Origin: Rhizobium sp. 2MFCol3.1
GTDB lineage: Bacteria > Pseudomonadota > Alphaproteobacteria > Rhizobiales > Rhizobiaceae
Direction: 5' to 3'
Assembly: GCF_000377565.1 (NCBI RefSeq)
Contig: NZ_KB898354.1
Location: 62,001-126,000 of the forward strand
DNA length: 64,000 nucleotides
Each line of letters starts with the position of its first letter. Position 1 is the stretch's first letter. The translations under genes and the position numbers were made by a program. A model generated the notes under the pieces. That model ran no database searches. It was not told the origin of the DNA and saw nothing but the letters and a program-made list of their open reading frames with translations. Of the stretch, positions 1 through 9,300 are shown one piece after another.

Positions 1-532
1 CGGCATTTTTCGTGATGCCGATGCGTTTTCCGCTGACGATCGGCGGCGGTGCCGTCGGCGTCAGTGAATAGGGGTCGTGGTCGAGCAGGCGATCATTGAG
101 GGCGATGGTGACGCCGAGCGCCTGGCAGAGCTTGCCGGGGCCACTGCAAAGCTGAGTAAGCGCGTCGGTGCCACGGCGTTCGATCATCGTGGCGATGCCG
201 ATTTCGGGCTCGATGGCGCGGATGAGCACGGCGGAGCCGGGGGTGCAGACGAAGTTCAGGCACCAGTGCATGCCGTAGATGCGGTAGATATAGACATTGC
301 CCGGTTGGCCGAACATGGCGCCGTTGCGCTGTGTCGGGCCGCGAAAGCTGTGGGAGGCCTCGTCATCGGGGAAATAGGCCTCGGTTTCGACGATGCGTCC
401 GCCGATGCCGCCGACCGTGAGGCGGCAGGCCAGAAGATCGCGTGCGACGGAGATCGCATCACGCTCGAAGAAGCGGGTGAGGGCGTCGCCCGCAATCGGT
501 GCCGCGCCGAGCGCGCCTGTCCCGTCGTCCAT
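1..532 (-). CDS. mpg: 3-methyladenine DNA glycosylase, C-terminus beyond window
   Basis: Removes alkylated purines (3-methyladenine, hypoxanthine) from DNA, the first step of base excision repair in the cytoplasm. Reading from the ATG at 532, about 177 codons are open to the window edge without a stop, so the C-terminus is missing. Family landmarks seen: the active-site segment VETEAY followed by DDEASHSFRG, then RIYGMHWCLNFV, and an SGPGKLCQALG block, in the order of the AAG/MPG fold. No ATG further upstream gives a better start. The next gene upstream ends only a few bases away, so the two may share a transcript. Family assignment is firm; the symbol is by family. Confidence 0.88.
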   Translation of the reverse strand, partial: MDDGTGALGAAPIAGDALTRFFERDAISVARDLLACRLTVGGIGGRIVETEAYFPDDEASHSFRGPTQRNGAMFGQPGNVYIYRIYGMHWCLNFVCTPGSAVLIRAIEPEIGIATMIERRGTDALTQLCSGPGKLCQALGVTIALNDRLLDHDPYSLTPTAPPPIVSGKRIGITKNA

Positions 533-537
533 GTGAT

Positions 538-903
<366 letters not shown>

Positions 904-1794
904 CTATGTTTGCCTCGCGAACACCTTCGTCAACCATTCGATGAAGACGCGGACGCGTGGCGAGAGCTGGCGGTTTCGCGGATAGAGCAGCGAGACGGGC
1001 GTTTTCGTCAGCGGATAGTCTTGCAGGATAGGCTGGAGCTCGCCGTTGTCGATATAGCGCTGGGCGTGATAGCGCGGAACCTGGATGATGCCGAGGCCGA
1101 GGCGCGCTGCCGCGTGGAAGCTTTCGGCGGCGTTGACTGATAGCGTCGCGGGCAGGGTGATGTTGCGGATCTGGCCGCCGACGAGGAATTCGAGTGGCAC
1201 CAGCGCGCCGGTGGCGCTGGAGTGAAAGCCGACCATGCGGTGTCCGTCGAGCCGGTCGGGATGCTCCGGCGTTCCATAGCGGGCGAGGTAGGAAGGCGAG
1301 GCGAGCGTGACTTCCTCCAGCATCGCCACACGGCGAGCGACCATGTCGCTATCGGCGGGGATGCCGACCCGCAGCACGCAGTCGATGCCCTCGCGCACGA
1401 GATCGACGAGACGGTCGCCCTCGCTCATATAGAGTTCGATATCGGGATAGGCTTCGAGAAAGGACGGCAGGTTGGGCAGCACGAAATGGCGCGCCAGCGT
1501 GCCATGCACATCGACGCGCAGCATGCCTTTCGGTTTGGCACCGGCGAAGGCGCCCTCGGCATCCTCGATGTCCGAGAGAATCGACAGGCAGCGGCGGTAA
1601 TAGGCCTCGCCGTCGAGCGTCGGGCTCACGTGGCGCGTCGTTCGCTGCAGCAGGCGCACGCCGAGGCGCGCCTCAAGCTGCTTGACCGCGTCGGTCACTG
1701 TCGAGCGCGGCAGGCCCGTATCCTCGGCGGCGGCGGTGAAGCTGCGGCGCTCGACGATACGGCAAAAGACGCGCATGGCATCGAATCTGTCCAT
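904..1794 (-). CDS. LysR-family transcriptional regulator
   Basis: A 296-residue DNA-binding regulator. An N-terminal winged helix-turn-helix (about residues 1-60, with RSFTAAAEDTGLPRSTVTDAVKQLE as the LysR signature region) is followed by a substrate-binding-like effector domain to the C-terminus. Length is typical of the family. It is divergent from the short-chain dehydrogenase gene that starts about 120 bases away, the usual arrangement for a LysR protein controlling its neighbour and itself. Inverted repeats lie in the shared control region. The effector is not predictable from sequence; the C-terminal FIEWLTKVFA is common in the rhizobial subgroup paired with oxidoreductases. Confidence 0.9.
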   Translation of the reverse strand: MDRFDAMRVFCRIVERRSFTAAAEDTGLPRSTVTDAVKQLEARLGVRLLQRTTRHVSPTLDGEAYYRRCLSILSDIEDAEGAFAGAKPKGMLRVDVHGTLARHFVLPNLPSFLEAYPDIELYMSEGDRLVDLVREGIDCVLRVGIPADSDMVARRVAMLEEVTLASPSYLARYGTPEHPDRLDGHRMVGFHSSATGALVPLEFLVGGQIRNITLPATLSVNAAESFHAAARLGLGIIQVPRYHAQRYIDNGELQPILQDYPLTKTPVSLLYPRNRQLSPRVRVFIEWLTKVFARQT

Positions 1795-1808
1795 CTATCT
1801 GTTCGCTA

Positions 1809-1848
1809 TATCCGGATAGTGATGGCGGATAATGGATGATTATCCGCC
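1809..1848. promoter_or_regulatory. candidate LysR operator: two inverted repeats
   Basis: Within the 118-base divergent region there is a perfect 10-base palindrome TATCCGGATA (1809-1818) and a perfect 9-base inverted repeat GGCGGATAA / TTATCCGCC (1824-1832 and 1840-1848, 7-base spacer). Both contain the half-site TATCCG or its complement, so they may form one multi-site operator for the LysR protein encoded alongside. Binding is inferred, not shown. Confidence 0.45.
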
Positions 1849-1912
1849 GCAGGAAAAGCGGCATCTTCTCTCCAACGGCGCGATATCGCGCTTCCAAGCA
1901 AGGAGAACGACA

Positions 1913-2653
1913 ATGACGGTTTCGGAAAACAGGGTTGCGATCGTGACCGGCGCCTCCAGAGGCATCGGTGCGGCAATTGCCGATCGGCTTGCACGCGACG
2001 GATTTACCGTCGTGATCAACTATTCCGGCAACGCAGCGCCGGCCGAAGAGCTGGCTGTTGCCATCGAAAAGCGCGGCGGCAAGGCGCTGACGGCGAAGGC
2101 CGATGTCAGCGATGCGGAGGCCGTGCGGCGGATGTTCGACGCGGCCGAGGCGGCCTTCGGGGGCGTCGACGTGCTTGTTAATAATGCCGGGATCATGGCG
2201 CTTTCTTCGATCGCTGATGCCGACGACGCGCATTTCCAGCGCATCATGGACGTCAATCTCAAGGGTACGTTCAACACGCTGCGCGAGGCCGGCAAGCGGA
2301 TGCGCGATGGCGGCCGGATCGTCAATTTCTCGACGTCGGTGGTCGGGCTGAAGCTCGAAACCTATGGTGTCTATGCCGCGACCAAGGCCGCCGTCGAGAC
2401 GATGACGGGGATCATGGCCAAGGAAATGCGCGGCCGCGATATCACCATCAACGCGATTGCGCCGGGGCCGACGGCCACCGATCTGTTCCTCAACGGCAAG
2501 TCCGAGGAACTGGTGGCGCGGATGGCGAAGATGAATCCGCTGGAGCGGTTGGGCACGCCGGAGGATATTGCCGCGGCCGTCTCGTTCCTCGTTGGTCCCG
2601 ATGGCTCCTGGATCAACGGCCAGGTGCTGCGCGCCAATGGCGGCATGATCTGA
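1913..2653 (+). CDS. short-chain dehydrogenase/reductase
   Basis: A 246-residue classical SDR, an NAD(P)-dependent oxidoreductase acting in the cytoplasm on an unknown carbonyl or alcohol. The cofactor motif TGASRGIG is near residue 13, NNAG near residue 87, the catalytic Ser in FSTSVVG, and the YxxxK pair in YAATKAAVE. The C-terminus ends in the usual WINGQVLRANGGM. I start it at the ATG at 1913 because AAGGAGAA lies 7 bases upstream; an in-frame start at 1832 would lack a ribosome site and place coding sequence over the operator repeats. It is divergent from a LysR gene, probably its regulator. 3-oxoacyl-ACP reductase is a possible automatic annotation, but nothing supports that role. Confidence 0.9.
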   Translation: MTVSENRVAIVTGASRGIGAAIADRLARDGFTVVINYSGNAAPAEELAVAIEKRGGKALTAKADVSDAEAVRRMFDAAEAAFGGVDVLVNNAGIMALSSIADADDAHFQRIMDVNLKGTFNTLREAGKRMRDGGRIVNFSTSVVGLKLETYGVYAATKAAVETMTGIMAKEMRGRDITINAIAPGPTATDLFLNGKSEELVARMAKMNPLERLGTPEDIAAAVSFLVGPDGSWINGQVLRANGGMI

Positions 2654-2665
2654 TTTGTGTCTTGG

Positions 2666-2695
2666 GGAGGGCGGCAGTTGGGCCGCTCTCCTTCC
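2666..2695 (+). terminator. hairpin after the dehydrogenase gene
   Basis: Stem GGAGGGCGGC (2666-2675) pairs with GCCGCTCTCC (2682-2691) with one G-U pair and a short loop. It starts 13 bases after the stop codon. A short T-containing tail follows, so termination is likely but not textbook. Confidence 0.5.
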
Positions 2696-2984
2696 GGCGG
2701 GTCGCTGTTGTGGATATTAAGCGCTAAAAAATGCCAGCGTCTGCAAGGGGATAGGGATAGGCTCCGCCTTGAAGCGGCGGGGTCGCAATATCCCCTTACA
2801 TTTGCATCATGATTGTCTATATTAGCAATGTAGGGATGTGCGGGACTCCTCCAATCCTACGCATCAGACCTCAATAACTGCCGAGCCATTGTTCCCTGGT
2901 GACCCGGCAGAGAGTGAAAGAAGAAATGGCAAAACACATGGTTGCGGCCCGTTGAAGGTAAACGCCTCGCGGGCCGCAGTTCTG
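2696..2984. other. unassigned region between convergent genes
   Basis: About 290 bases with no convincing gene, although it separates two convergent genes and needs no promoter for them. It has an AT-rich patch near 2805-2830, a possible 9-codon reading frame (MAKHMVAAR) preceded by an A/G-rich stretch near 2926-2955, and a perfect 8-base hairpin GCGGCCCG / CGGGCCGC at 2944-2951 and 2970-2977. The hairpin could terminate the LysR transcript coming from the right or a small RNA from the left. Confidence 0.3.
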
Positions 2985-3896
2985 TCAGCGGGCATCCAGC
3001 TTGGCGTCGGTCAGAAGCTTGACCATCCAGTCGACGAAGACGCGGACCTTGTTGCTGAGGTGGCGGTTCGGGGGATAGACGATGTAGAGCCCGAGCGGCT
3101 CACGGTTCCACTCCGGCAGCACCTGAACCAACGCACCACTTTCCAACTCATTGCGGATCATGAAGTGCGGTAACTGCGCGATGCCGAGCCCCGAGGTGGC
3201 TGCCGTCACGAAGGTCCTGCTGTCGTTGACCGAGACGAGATAGCGCGGATTGATCTCCAACTCCTCGTTGTCTTTGCGGAATTCGAACGGAAGCGTCCGG
3301 TTGGTCTGCGCGCGGAAATAGTTGACTGAATAGTGATCGTTTTCAAGCTCTTCCGGTCTCGCCGGTGCTCCGTACTTCTCGAGGTAGAGCGGTGAGGCGC
3401 AGGTGATGAGCTCCACCTCGGATACGCGGCGTGCAATCAAGGATTGGTCGGCCGGGGTGCCGGCGCGCAGCGCGCAGTCGACGTTCTCGGCGAGATAATC
3501 CACGGTGCGGTCGCCGACGCCGAGGTCGATGCGGATATCGGGATATTTCTGATAGAAATCGCAAAGCGCCGGCACGACGATCCAGTCGGCGAAGGCGCCG
3601 GCCATCTCGACGCGCAGGCGCCCGTTCGGGAGCCCTTGCGAGTTGGTGAGGCTGCCATCGAGCTCGGCGATCTCGGAGACGATCTGGGCCGCGCGTTCGT
3701 AATAGAGCGCGCCGTCGGTCGTCACCATGACGCGGCGGGTGGTGCGGTTGAGGAGCTTGGTGTGCAGATGCGCTTCAAGCCCTTGAATGAGGTTGGTCAC
3801 CGTCGCCTTGGGCATCGAGAGCGTGTCGGCGGCCCGTGTGAAATTGCCTGTCTCCACGACGCGAATGAAAGCGCGCATTGCCGAGAGCTGGTCCAT
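2985..3896 (-). CDS. LysR-family transcriptional regulator next to RND efflux genes
   Basis: A 303-residue LysR regulator: helix-turn-helix over about residues 1-60 (NFTRAADTLSMPKATVTNLIQGLE), then the effector-binding domain. It is read divergently from the alpha/beta hydrolase and RND adaptor/permease genes, so it is the likely controller of that efflux operon. The control region holds three inverted repeats. Its C-terminal FVDWMVKLLTD resembles that of the other LysR protein at the left of the window, so the two are probably paralogues. The inducing compound is unknown. Confidence 0.9.
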   Translation of the reverse strand: MDQLSAMRAFIRVVETGNFTRAADTLSMPKATVTNLIQGLEAHLHTKLLNRTTRRVMVTTDGALYYERAAQIVSEIAELDGSLTNSQGLPNGRLRVEMAGAFADWIVVPALCDFYQKYPDIRIDLGVGDRTVDYLAENVDCALRAGTPADQSLIARRVSEVELITCASPLYLEKYGAPARPEELENDHYSVNYFRAQTNRTLPFEFRKDNEELEINPRYLVSVNDSRTFVTAATSGLGIAQLPHFMIRNELESGALVQVLPEWNREPLGLYIVYPPNRHLSNKVRVFVDWMVKLLTDAKLDAR

Positions 3897-3929
3897 CGGA
3901 ATTCACCTGAGTAGGTTGCAGTGCGGTAT

Positions 3930-4050
3930 TGTTCGAAATCCGGAACAGTGTAATCGTATTGAGGCTTCTTATTCCGTGAGTGGAATAACAATATCTTTTT
4001 TTCAGAAATTGCAAGCCGTCGCCTTGGGCAATATGTTGCAACGGCAACAT
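3930..4050. promoter_or_regulatory. divergent control region with three inverted repeats
   Basis: Three inverted repeats lie between the LysR gene and the efflux operon: TGTTC/GAACA (3930-3934, 3943-3947), TTATTCC/GGAATAA (3969-3975, 3982-3988) and ATGTTGC/GCAACAT (4033-4039, 4044-4050). The first two share the element TTCC/GGAA. They are plausible binding sites for the LysR regulator. The third abuts the leader of the hydrolase gene and could also act as an RNA hairpin. Confidence 0.45.
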
Positions 4051-4077
4051 TACACCCGCGACGCAAGGATCGATACG

Positions 4078-4896
4078 ATGACGGTGCAAGTGAAAGACAT
4101 GGTGTTTGACAAGGTGGCCATTGGCCCCGTGTCGACGCGTATCTATCAGGGCGCCGAATACGGCAAGGGTTCGCCGATCGTGTTGTACTTCCACGGCGGT
4201 GCGTTCCAGTCCTCGGGGCTGCAGGACAATGCGGTTGCCGAAGCGATCGCACGCGCTGGCGCCATCGTGGTCGTCGCGGATTACAACGCTCCCATGGGCG
4301 GGGTTTTTCCGAAGCCTCTCGAAGTCGGCTACTCGCTGTTTTCCTACATGGCCAACAAGCGCGCCTCCGGTCTCGGTGACCGCAACTCCGCGCTGCTGGT
4401 TGCCGGCGAGGAAGCGGGTGGCAACATCGCCGCCAGCGTGGCATTCAAGGCTCGCGATCACTATGCCGACGCCCTCGATGGCCAAGTTCTCATTTCTCCG
4501 CTGGTCGATCCGTTCATGGGATCGTCCTCGATGCGCGAAGCCGACAGCATCGGCATGCGCGAGCGCTGGGCCGCGGGCTGGAGCCATTATCTCAGCGGCG
4601 GCGGATGCCATCCTTATGCGGCGCCGTGCCTCTGTTCACGCATCTCGGGCGTCGCGCCCGCACTGATCTTCACTGCGAAGGACGATCCCCTTCGTGATGA
4701 GACGCTTGGGTTCGCCGATCGCCTGAAACAGGCCGGCGTACCAGTTCGTCAGCATGTCTCTCCCGCCGGGGCAGGCTGGCCTTCGATTTACGGCGGGACG
4801 TCCGACAAGCCTCCGGGTTGGCGCGAAAGCATCACCCAAGAATTTGGAAGCTTCGTTCGTGACATGCGAAGGCAACCCGTACCTTTGAAGACCTGA
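4078..4896 (+). CDS. alpha/beta-hydrolase-fold protein, nucleophile Ser replaced
   Basis: A 272-residue protein of the hormone-sensitive-lipase-like alpha/beta hydrolase group. The oxyanion motif HGGAF is at residues 39-43 and a possible acid residue sits in AKDDPLRDE. The nucleophile elbow, normally GDSAGG, reads GEEAGG here (residues 110-115), so the catalytic Ser is Glu112. The C-terminal histidine region (HVSPAGAGW) is also unusual. It may therefore be a non-catalytic binding or structural protein. I start it at the ATG at 4078; in-frame starts upstream (4035 and 3787) overlap the operator repeats or the LysR gene. It is the first gene before the RND adaptor, 37 bases away, so it is probably in the efflux operon. 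Confidence 0.8.
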   Translation: MTVQVKDMVFDKVAIGPVSTRIYQGAEYGKGSPIVLYFHGGAFQSSGLQDNAVAEAIARAGAIVVVADYNAPMGGVFPKPLEVGYSLFSYMANKRASGLGDRNSALLVAGEEAGGNIAASVAFKARDHYADALDGQVLISPLVDPFMGSSSMREADSIGMRERWAAGWSHYLSGGGCHPYAAPCLCSRISGVAPALIFTAKDDPLRDETLGFADRLKQAGVPVRQHVSPAGAGWPSIYGGTSDKPPGWRESITQEFGSFVRDMRRQPVPLKT

Positions 4897-4933
4897 TCAA
4901 TACTCGGCCGTGGGGGCCGTAAGGAGAATACAA

Positions 4934-6127
4934 ATGACGTCCAGTAAGAAGCGCTGGGCCCTTGTGGGCGCCGGTCTGAGCCTTGTTGCGTCCGTTTCAG
5001 CCGCAGCACTGTTTTTCGAACTGCCGATGAGCGGCACCGCGACTGCCGCAACCGCCGAGGCACAGGCCGCTCCGCCGGCCGTGCCCGTTACCGTCGCTGT
5101 CGTCGCCAGCCGCGACGTCACCGAATGGGAGCAGTTTTCCGGCCGGCTCGAAGCCGTCGATCGCGTGCAGATCCGCTCGCGTGTCGCCGGTGCCGTGCAG
5201 TCGGTGCATTTCCGCGAAGGCGCGCTGGTGAAGGCCGGCGATCTGCTCTTCACCATCGATCCGGCACCTTACCAGGCAGCCGTATCGCAGGCCGAAGGAC
5301 AGGTTGCGTCGGCCGAAGCCAAGGTCAATCTCGCACAGATCGAGCTTGATCGCGGCCGCAGGCTTTCCGACAACCGGACGATTTCGCAGAGCGATCTCGA
5401 CCAGCGGCAGAACGCATTCACCGAAGCGCAGGCCGGTCTTCGCACCGCGCAGGCCGCACTTCGCTCGGCTGAGCTCGAGCTTGGTTATACCGAGGTCAAG
5501 GCACCCGTTGCCGGTCGCGTCGGCAAGCTCGAAGTGACTGTCGGCAATCTGGTCGCGGCCGGATCGACCTCGTCGGAGCTGGCCTCGCTCGTCTCCGTCG
5601 ATCCCATCTACGCCAGCTTCAGCGCCAGCGAAGGCATGGTCGCCAAGGCGCTTGCCCAGCTTCCCGCCGCCGATGGCGCGGTTCCGGCCCTTGAACAGAT
5701 CCCCGTCGAAGTCGGCACGCTTGCCGATGAGGGCACGCCGATCAAGGGCAAGCTGCAGCTGATCGACAACCAGGTGGATGCCTCCAGCGGCACGATCGGC
5801 GTTCGCGCCGTGTTCGACAATCCCGGTGGCAAGCTGATCCCGGGCCAGTTCGTGCGGGTTCGCATGGGCCAGCCGAAGGCAGAGAACAAGATCCTTGTCA
5901 GCGAACGGGCGATCGGCACCGACCAGGACAAGAAGTTCGTCTTCGTGGTCGATGGCGAGAACAAGGTGAGCTACCGGCCGGTCCAGCTCGGCATTGCCGA
6001 GGGTGGCGACCGCGTGATCGAAAACGGCCTTGCCGTCGGCGACAAGATCGTCGTCAACGGTCTGCAGCGCATTCGTCCGGGCGCGGTGGTGGCACCGCAG
6101 ATGGAAGAAAAGGTCGCGGCCAAGTAA
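4934..6127 (+). CDS. RND efflux periplasmic adaptor (membrane fusion protein)
   Basis: A 397-residue adaptor that links an inner-membrane RND pump to an outer-membrane channel. The N-terminus has a hydrophobic export segment (about residues 8-30), then the lipoyl/barrel-sandwich half (GRLEAVDRVQIRSRVAG), an alpha-helical hairpin (about residues 95-165), the second lipoyl half (APVAGRVGKL) and beta-barrel domains. Length is typical of the AcrA/MexE family. The start at 4934 follows AAGGAGAA. The hydrolase-like gene is upstream and the pump gene downstream, separated by a repeat-containing spacer. No outer-membrane factor gene is in the window, so the complex probably uses a TolC encoded elsewhere. 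Confidence 0.92.
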   Translation: MTSSKKRWALVGAGLSLVASVSAAALFFELPMSGTATAATAEAQAAPPAVPVTVAVVASRDVTEWEQFSGRLEAVDRVQIRSRVAGAVQSVHFREGALVKAGDLLFTIDPAPYQAAVSQAEGQVASAEAKVNLAQIELDRGRRLSDNRTISQSDLDQRQNAFTEAQAGLRTAQAALRSAELELGYTEVKAPVAGRVGKLEVTVGNLVAAGSTSSELASLVSVDPIYASFSASEGMVAKALAQLPAADGAVPALEQIPVEVGTLADEGTPIKGKLQLIDNQVDASSGTIGVRAVFDNPGGKLIPGQFVRVRMGQPKAENKILVSERAIGTDQDKKFVFVVDGENKVSYRPVQLGIAEGGDRVIENGLAVGDKIVVNGLQRIRPGAVVAPQMEEKVAAK

Positions 6128-6135
6128 GACGCAGA

Positions 6136-6271
6136 CCCCTCCCCAATCCCTCCCCACAAGGGGGAGGGGCTAAGCCTGCCGCACCGCCCAAGCCAGGATT
6201 TGGCAGGACAGTGCCACACGTCTTCTCCCCCCTTGTGGGGGAGATGGCCGGCAGGCCAGAGAGGGCCTTTT
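6136..6271. repeat. RIME-like palindromic intergenic repeat
   Basis: Two G/C-rich palindromes lie about 70 bases apart: CCCTCCCC/GGGGAGGG around 6148-6168 and CTCCCCC/GGGGGAG around 6225-6243. The second is followed by ATGGCCGGCAGGCCAGAGAG. This layout and wording match the Rhizobium-specific intergenic mosaic element (RIME) class as I remember it. The element sits inside what should be one operon, so its stem-loops may lie in the mRNA between adaptor and pump. Confidence 0.65.
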
Positions 6272-6292
6272 AAGCATCCAGTTCTACCCCTA

Positions 6293-6314
6293 CCGGCGGT
6301 ATCCCAACCGCCGG
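6293..6314 (+). promoter_or_regulatory. hairpin in the leader of the RND pump gene
   Basis: A perfect 8-base stem CCGGCGGT / ACCGCCGG with a 6-base loop lies about 45 bases before the pump start and just after the RIME-like repeat. No T-run follows, so it looks like an mRNA processing or stability element, not a terminator. Confidence 0.45.
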
Positions 6315-6359
6315 AGAGGGTCGTTGCATCCCAAATTTCATCCCGGAGAGGGCTTTGAA

Positions 6360-9300
6360 ATGAATATCTCCAGATTCTTTGTCGACCGCCCGGTGTTTGC
6401 CGGGGTGCTATCGGTCCTCATCGTGGTCGCCGGCCTGATCGGCATGCGATCGCTGCCGATTTCCGAATACCCGGAAGTCGTTCCGCCATCGATCGTCGTG
6501 CGCGCCACCTATCCCGGCGCCAACCCGAAGGTCATCGCCGAAACCGTCGCCACGCCGCTCGAAGAGCAGATCAACGGCGTCGAGGGCATGCTCTACATGT
6601 CCAGCCAGGCGACATCCGACGGCGTGATGACGCTGACGGTGACCTTCAAGCTCGGCACCAATCCCGACCAGGCGCAGCAGCTGGTGCAGAACCGCGTCAG
6701 CCAAGCAGAGCCCCGCCTGCCGACGGAGGTGCGCGCGCTCGGCATCACCACAGTCAAGAGTTCTCCCGACCTGATGATGGTGGTGAACCTGACATCGCCG
6801 GATAATCGCTACGACATCACCTATCTGCGCAACTATGGCGTTTTGAACGTCAAGGATCGGCTTGCCCGCATCGAGGGCGTCGGCCAGGTGCAGATCTTCG
6901 GGTCGGGCGACTATTCGATGCGCGTCTGGATCGATCCGCAGAAGGCAGCCGAGCATAATCTGGCGGCGAGCAACATCACCAATGCCATCCGCGCCCAGAA
7001 CGTGCAGGCCGCTGCCGGCACGATCGGTGCGTCGCCGAGCCTCACGGGTGTCGACATTCAGCTGAACGTCAACGCCCAGGGTCGTCTGCAGACGCCCGAG
7101 GAGTTCGGCAACATCATCGTCAAGAGCGGCGCCAATGGCGAGATCACGCGTCTGCGCGATGTCGCGCGCGTCGAACTCGGCGCCTCGGATTACTCCTTGC
7201 GCTCGCTGCTCGACAGCAAGTCGGCGGTGGCTATCCCCGTGTTCCAGGCGCCCGGCTCCAACGCCATCACCATCTCGGACCAGGTCATCAAGACCATGGA
7301 CGAGCTGCAGCTGGCGATGCCTGAAGGCGTGAAGTACGAGATCGTCTACGATACCACGCAGTTCGTCCGCGCTTCGATCGAGAAGGTCGTCGACACGCTG
7401 CTCGAAGCCATCGCGCTCGTCGTCATCGTCGTCATCCTGTTCCTGCAGACATGGCGTGCCTCGATCATTCCGCTGATCGCGGTTCCGGTCTCGATCATCG
7501 GTACTTTCGCCGTCATGTATGTCTTCGGCTTCTCGATCAACGCGCTCAGCCTGTTCGGCCTCGTGCTTGCGATCGGTATCGTCGTGGACGACGCGATCGT
7601 CGTTGTCGAAAACGTCGAACGCAATATCGAAAACGGCCTGTCGCCGCGCGACGCCACCTACAAGGCCATGAAGGAAGTGTCCGGCCCGATCATTGCGATT
7701 GCGCTGGTGCTGGTGGCCGTGTTCGTGCCGCTGGCCTTCATCACCGGTCTGTCGGGCCAGTTCTATCGCCAGTTCGCGCTGACGATCGCCATCTCGACCG
7801 TGATTTCCGCCATCAACTCGCTGACGCTTTCCCCGGCTCTGGCCGCCCTTCTCCTGAAGGGTCACCATGCGCCGAAGGATTGGCTGACGCGCGGCATGGA
7901 CTTCGTGTTCGGCTGGTTCTTCCGCGGCTTCAACCGCGCCTTCAGCGCCAGCTCCAATGCCTATGGTAAGGGTGTCGGCGGGCTGGTGTCGCGCAAGAGC
8001 ATCGTCATGGTGATCTATCTGGCGCTTGCGGGTGCGACCTATGGCTTGTTCAACGCCGTTCCCGGCGGCTTCGTGCCGGCGCAGGACAAACAGTACCTGA
8101 TCGGCTTCGCGCAGCTGCCCGACGCCGCTAGCCTCGATCGCACCGAAGACGTGATCAAGCGGATGAGCGACATTGCCCTTGCAACGCCCGGCGTCGAACA
8201 CGCCATCGCGTTCCCCGGCCTGTCGATCAACGGCTTCACCAACGGCTCGAACGCCGGTGTCGTCTTCGTCAAGCTGAAGTCCTTCGAGGAGCGCAAGACG
8301 CCCGATCTCTCAGGCGGAGCGATCGCCATGACGCTCAACCAGAAATTCGGCGCGATCCAGGATGCGTTCATCGCAATGTTCCCGCCGCCGCCGGTCCAGG
8401 GTCTGGGCACGACGGGTGGTTTCAAGCTGCAGCTCGAAGACCGGGCGGGCCTGGGCTACAACGCGCTGGACGAAGCGACCAAGGCTTTCCTCGCCAAGGC
8501 TTACCAGACGCCTGAGCTGGCCGGCCTTTTCTCGAGCTACCAGATCAACGTGCCGCAGCTCTATGCTGACCTCGATCGCGCCAAGGCCGAACAGCTCGGC
8601 GTGTCGGTGACCGATGTCTTCGAAACGCTGCAGATTTATCTCGGTTCGCTCTACGTCAACGACTTCAACGCATTCGGCCGCACCTATAGCGTCCGCGTGC
8701 AGGCAGATGCACAGTTTCGCGCCCATGCCGATGATATCGGTCAGCTGAAGGTGCGCTCGGCTTCGGGGCAGATGATCCCGCTGTCGGCACTGCTGAAGGT
8801 CGATGCCACGACGGGACCGGAACGCACGACCCGCTACAACGGCTTCCTTGCCGCCGATATCAACGGCGGTCCGGCACCGGGCTTCTCGTCCGGCCAGGCA
8901 CAGGCAGCCATCGAGCGGATCGCCGACGAAACGCTGCCGAAGGGCATCGGCTTCGAGTGGACGGATCTGACCTACCAGCAGATCCTGGCCGGCAGCTCGG
9001 GCGTGCTCGTCTTCCCGCTGGCGCTGCTGCTCGTCTATCTCGTGCTGGCTGCCCAGTATGAAAGCCTGACACTGCCGCTCGCGATCATCATGATCGTGCC
9101 GATGGGCGTGCTGGCGGCCTTGACGGGCGTCTGGCTCACCGGTGGAGACAACAACATCTTCACGCAGATCGGCCTTATCGTCCTTGTCGGTCTCTCGGCG
9201 AAGAACGCAATCCTGATCGTGGAATTCGCCCGCGAGCTGGAATTCGAAGGCCGTACGCCTGTTCAGGCCGCGGTCGAGGCCAGCCGCTTGCGTCTGCGCC

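Noticed and set aside
2838..3173. 111-codon plus-strand reading frame over the end of the second LysR gene
   Set aside because: Most of it is antisense to a clear LysR effector domain.
6408..8201. 597-codon minus-strand reading frame inside the RND pump
   Set aside because: Antisense shadow of a well-recognised pump; Asp/His/Arg-rich without domain signals.
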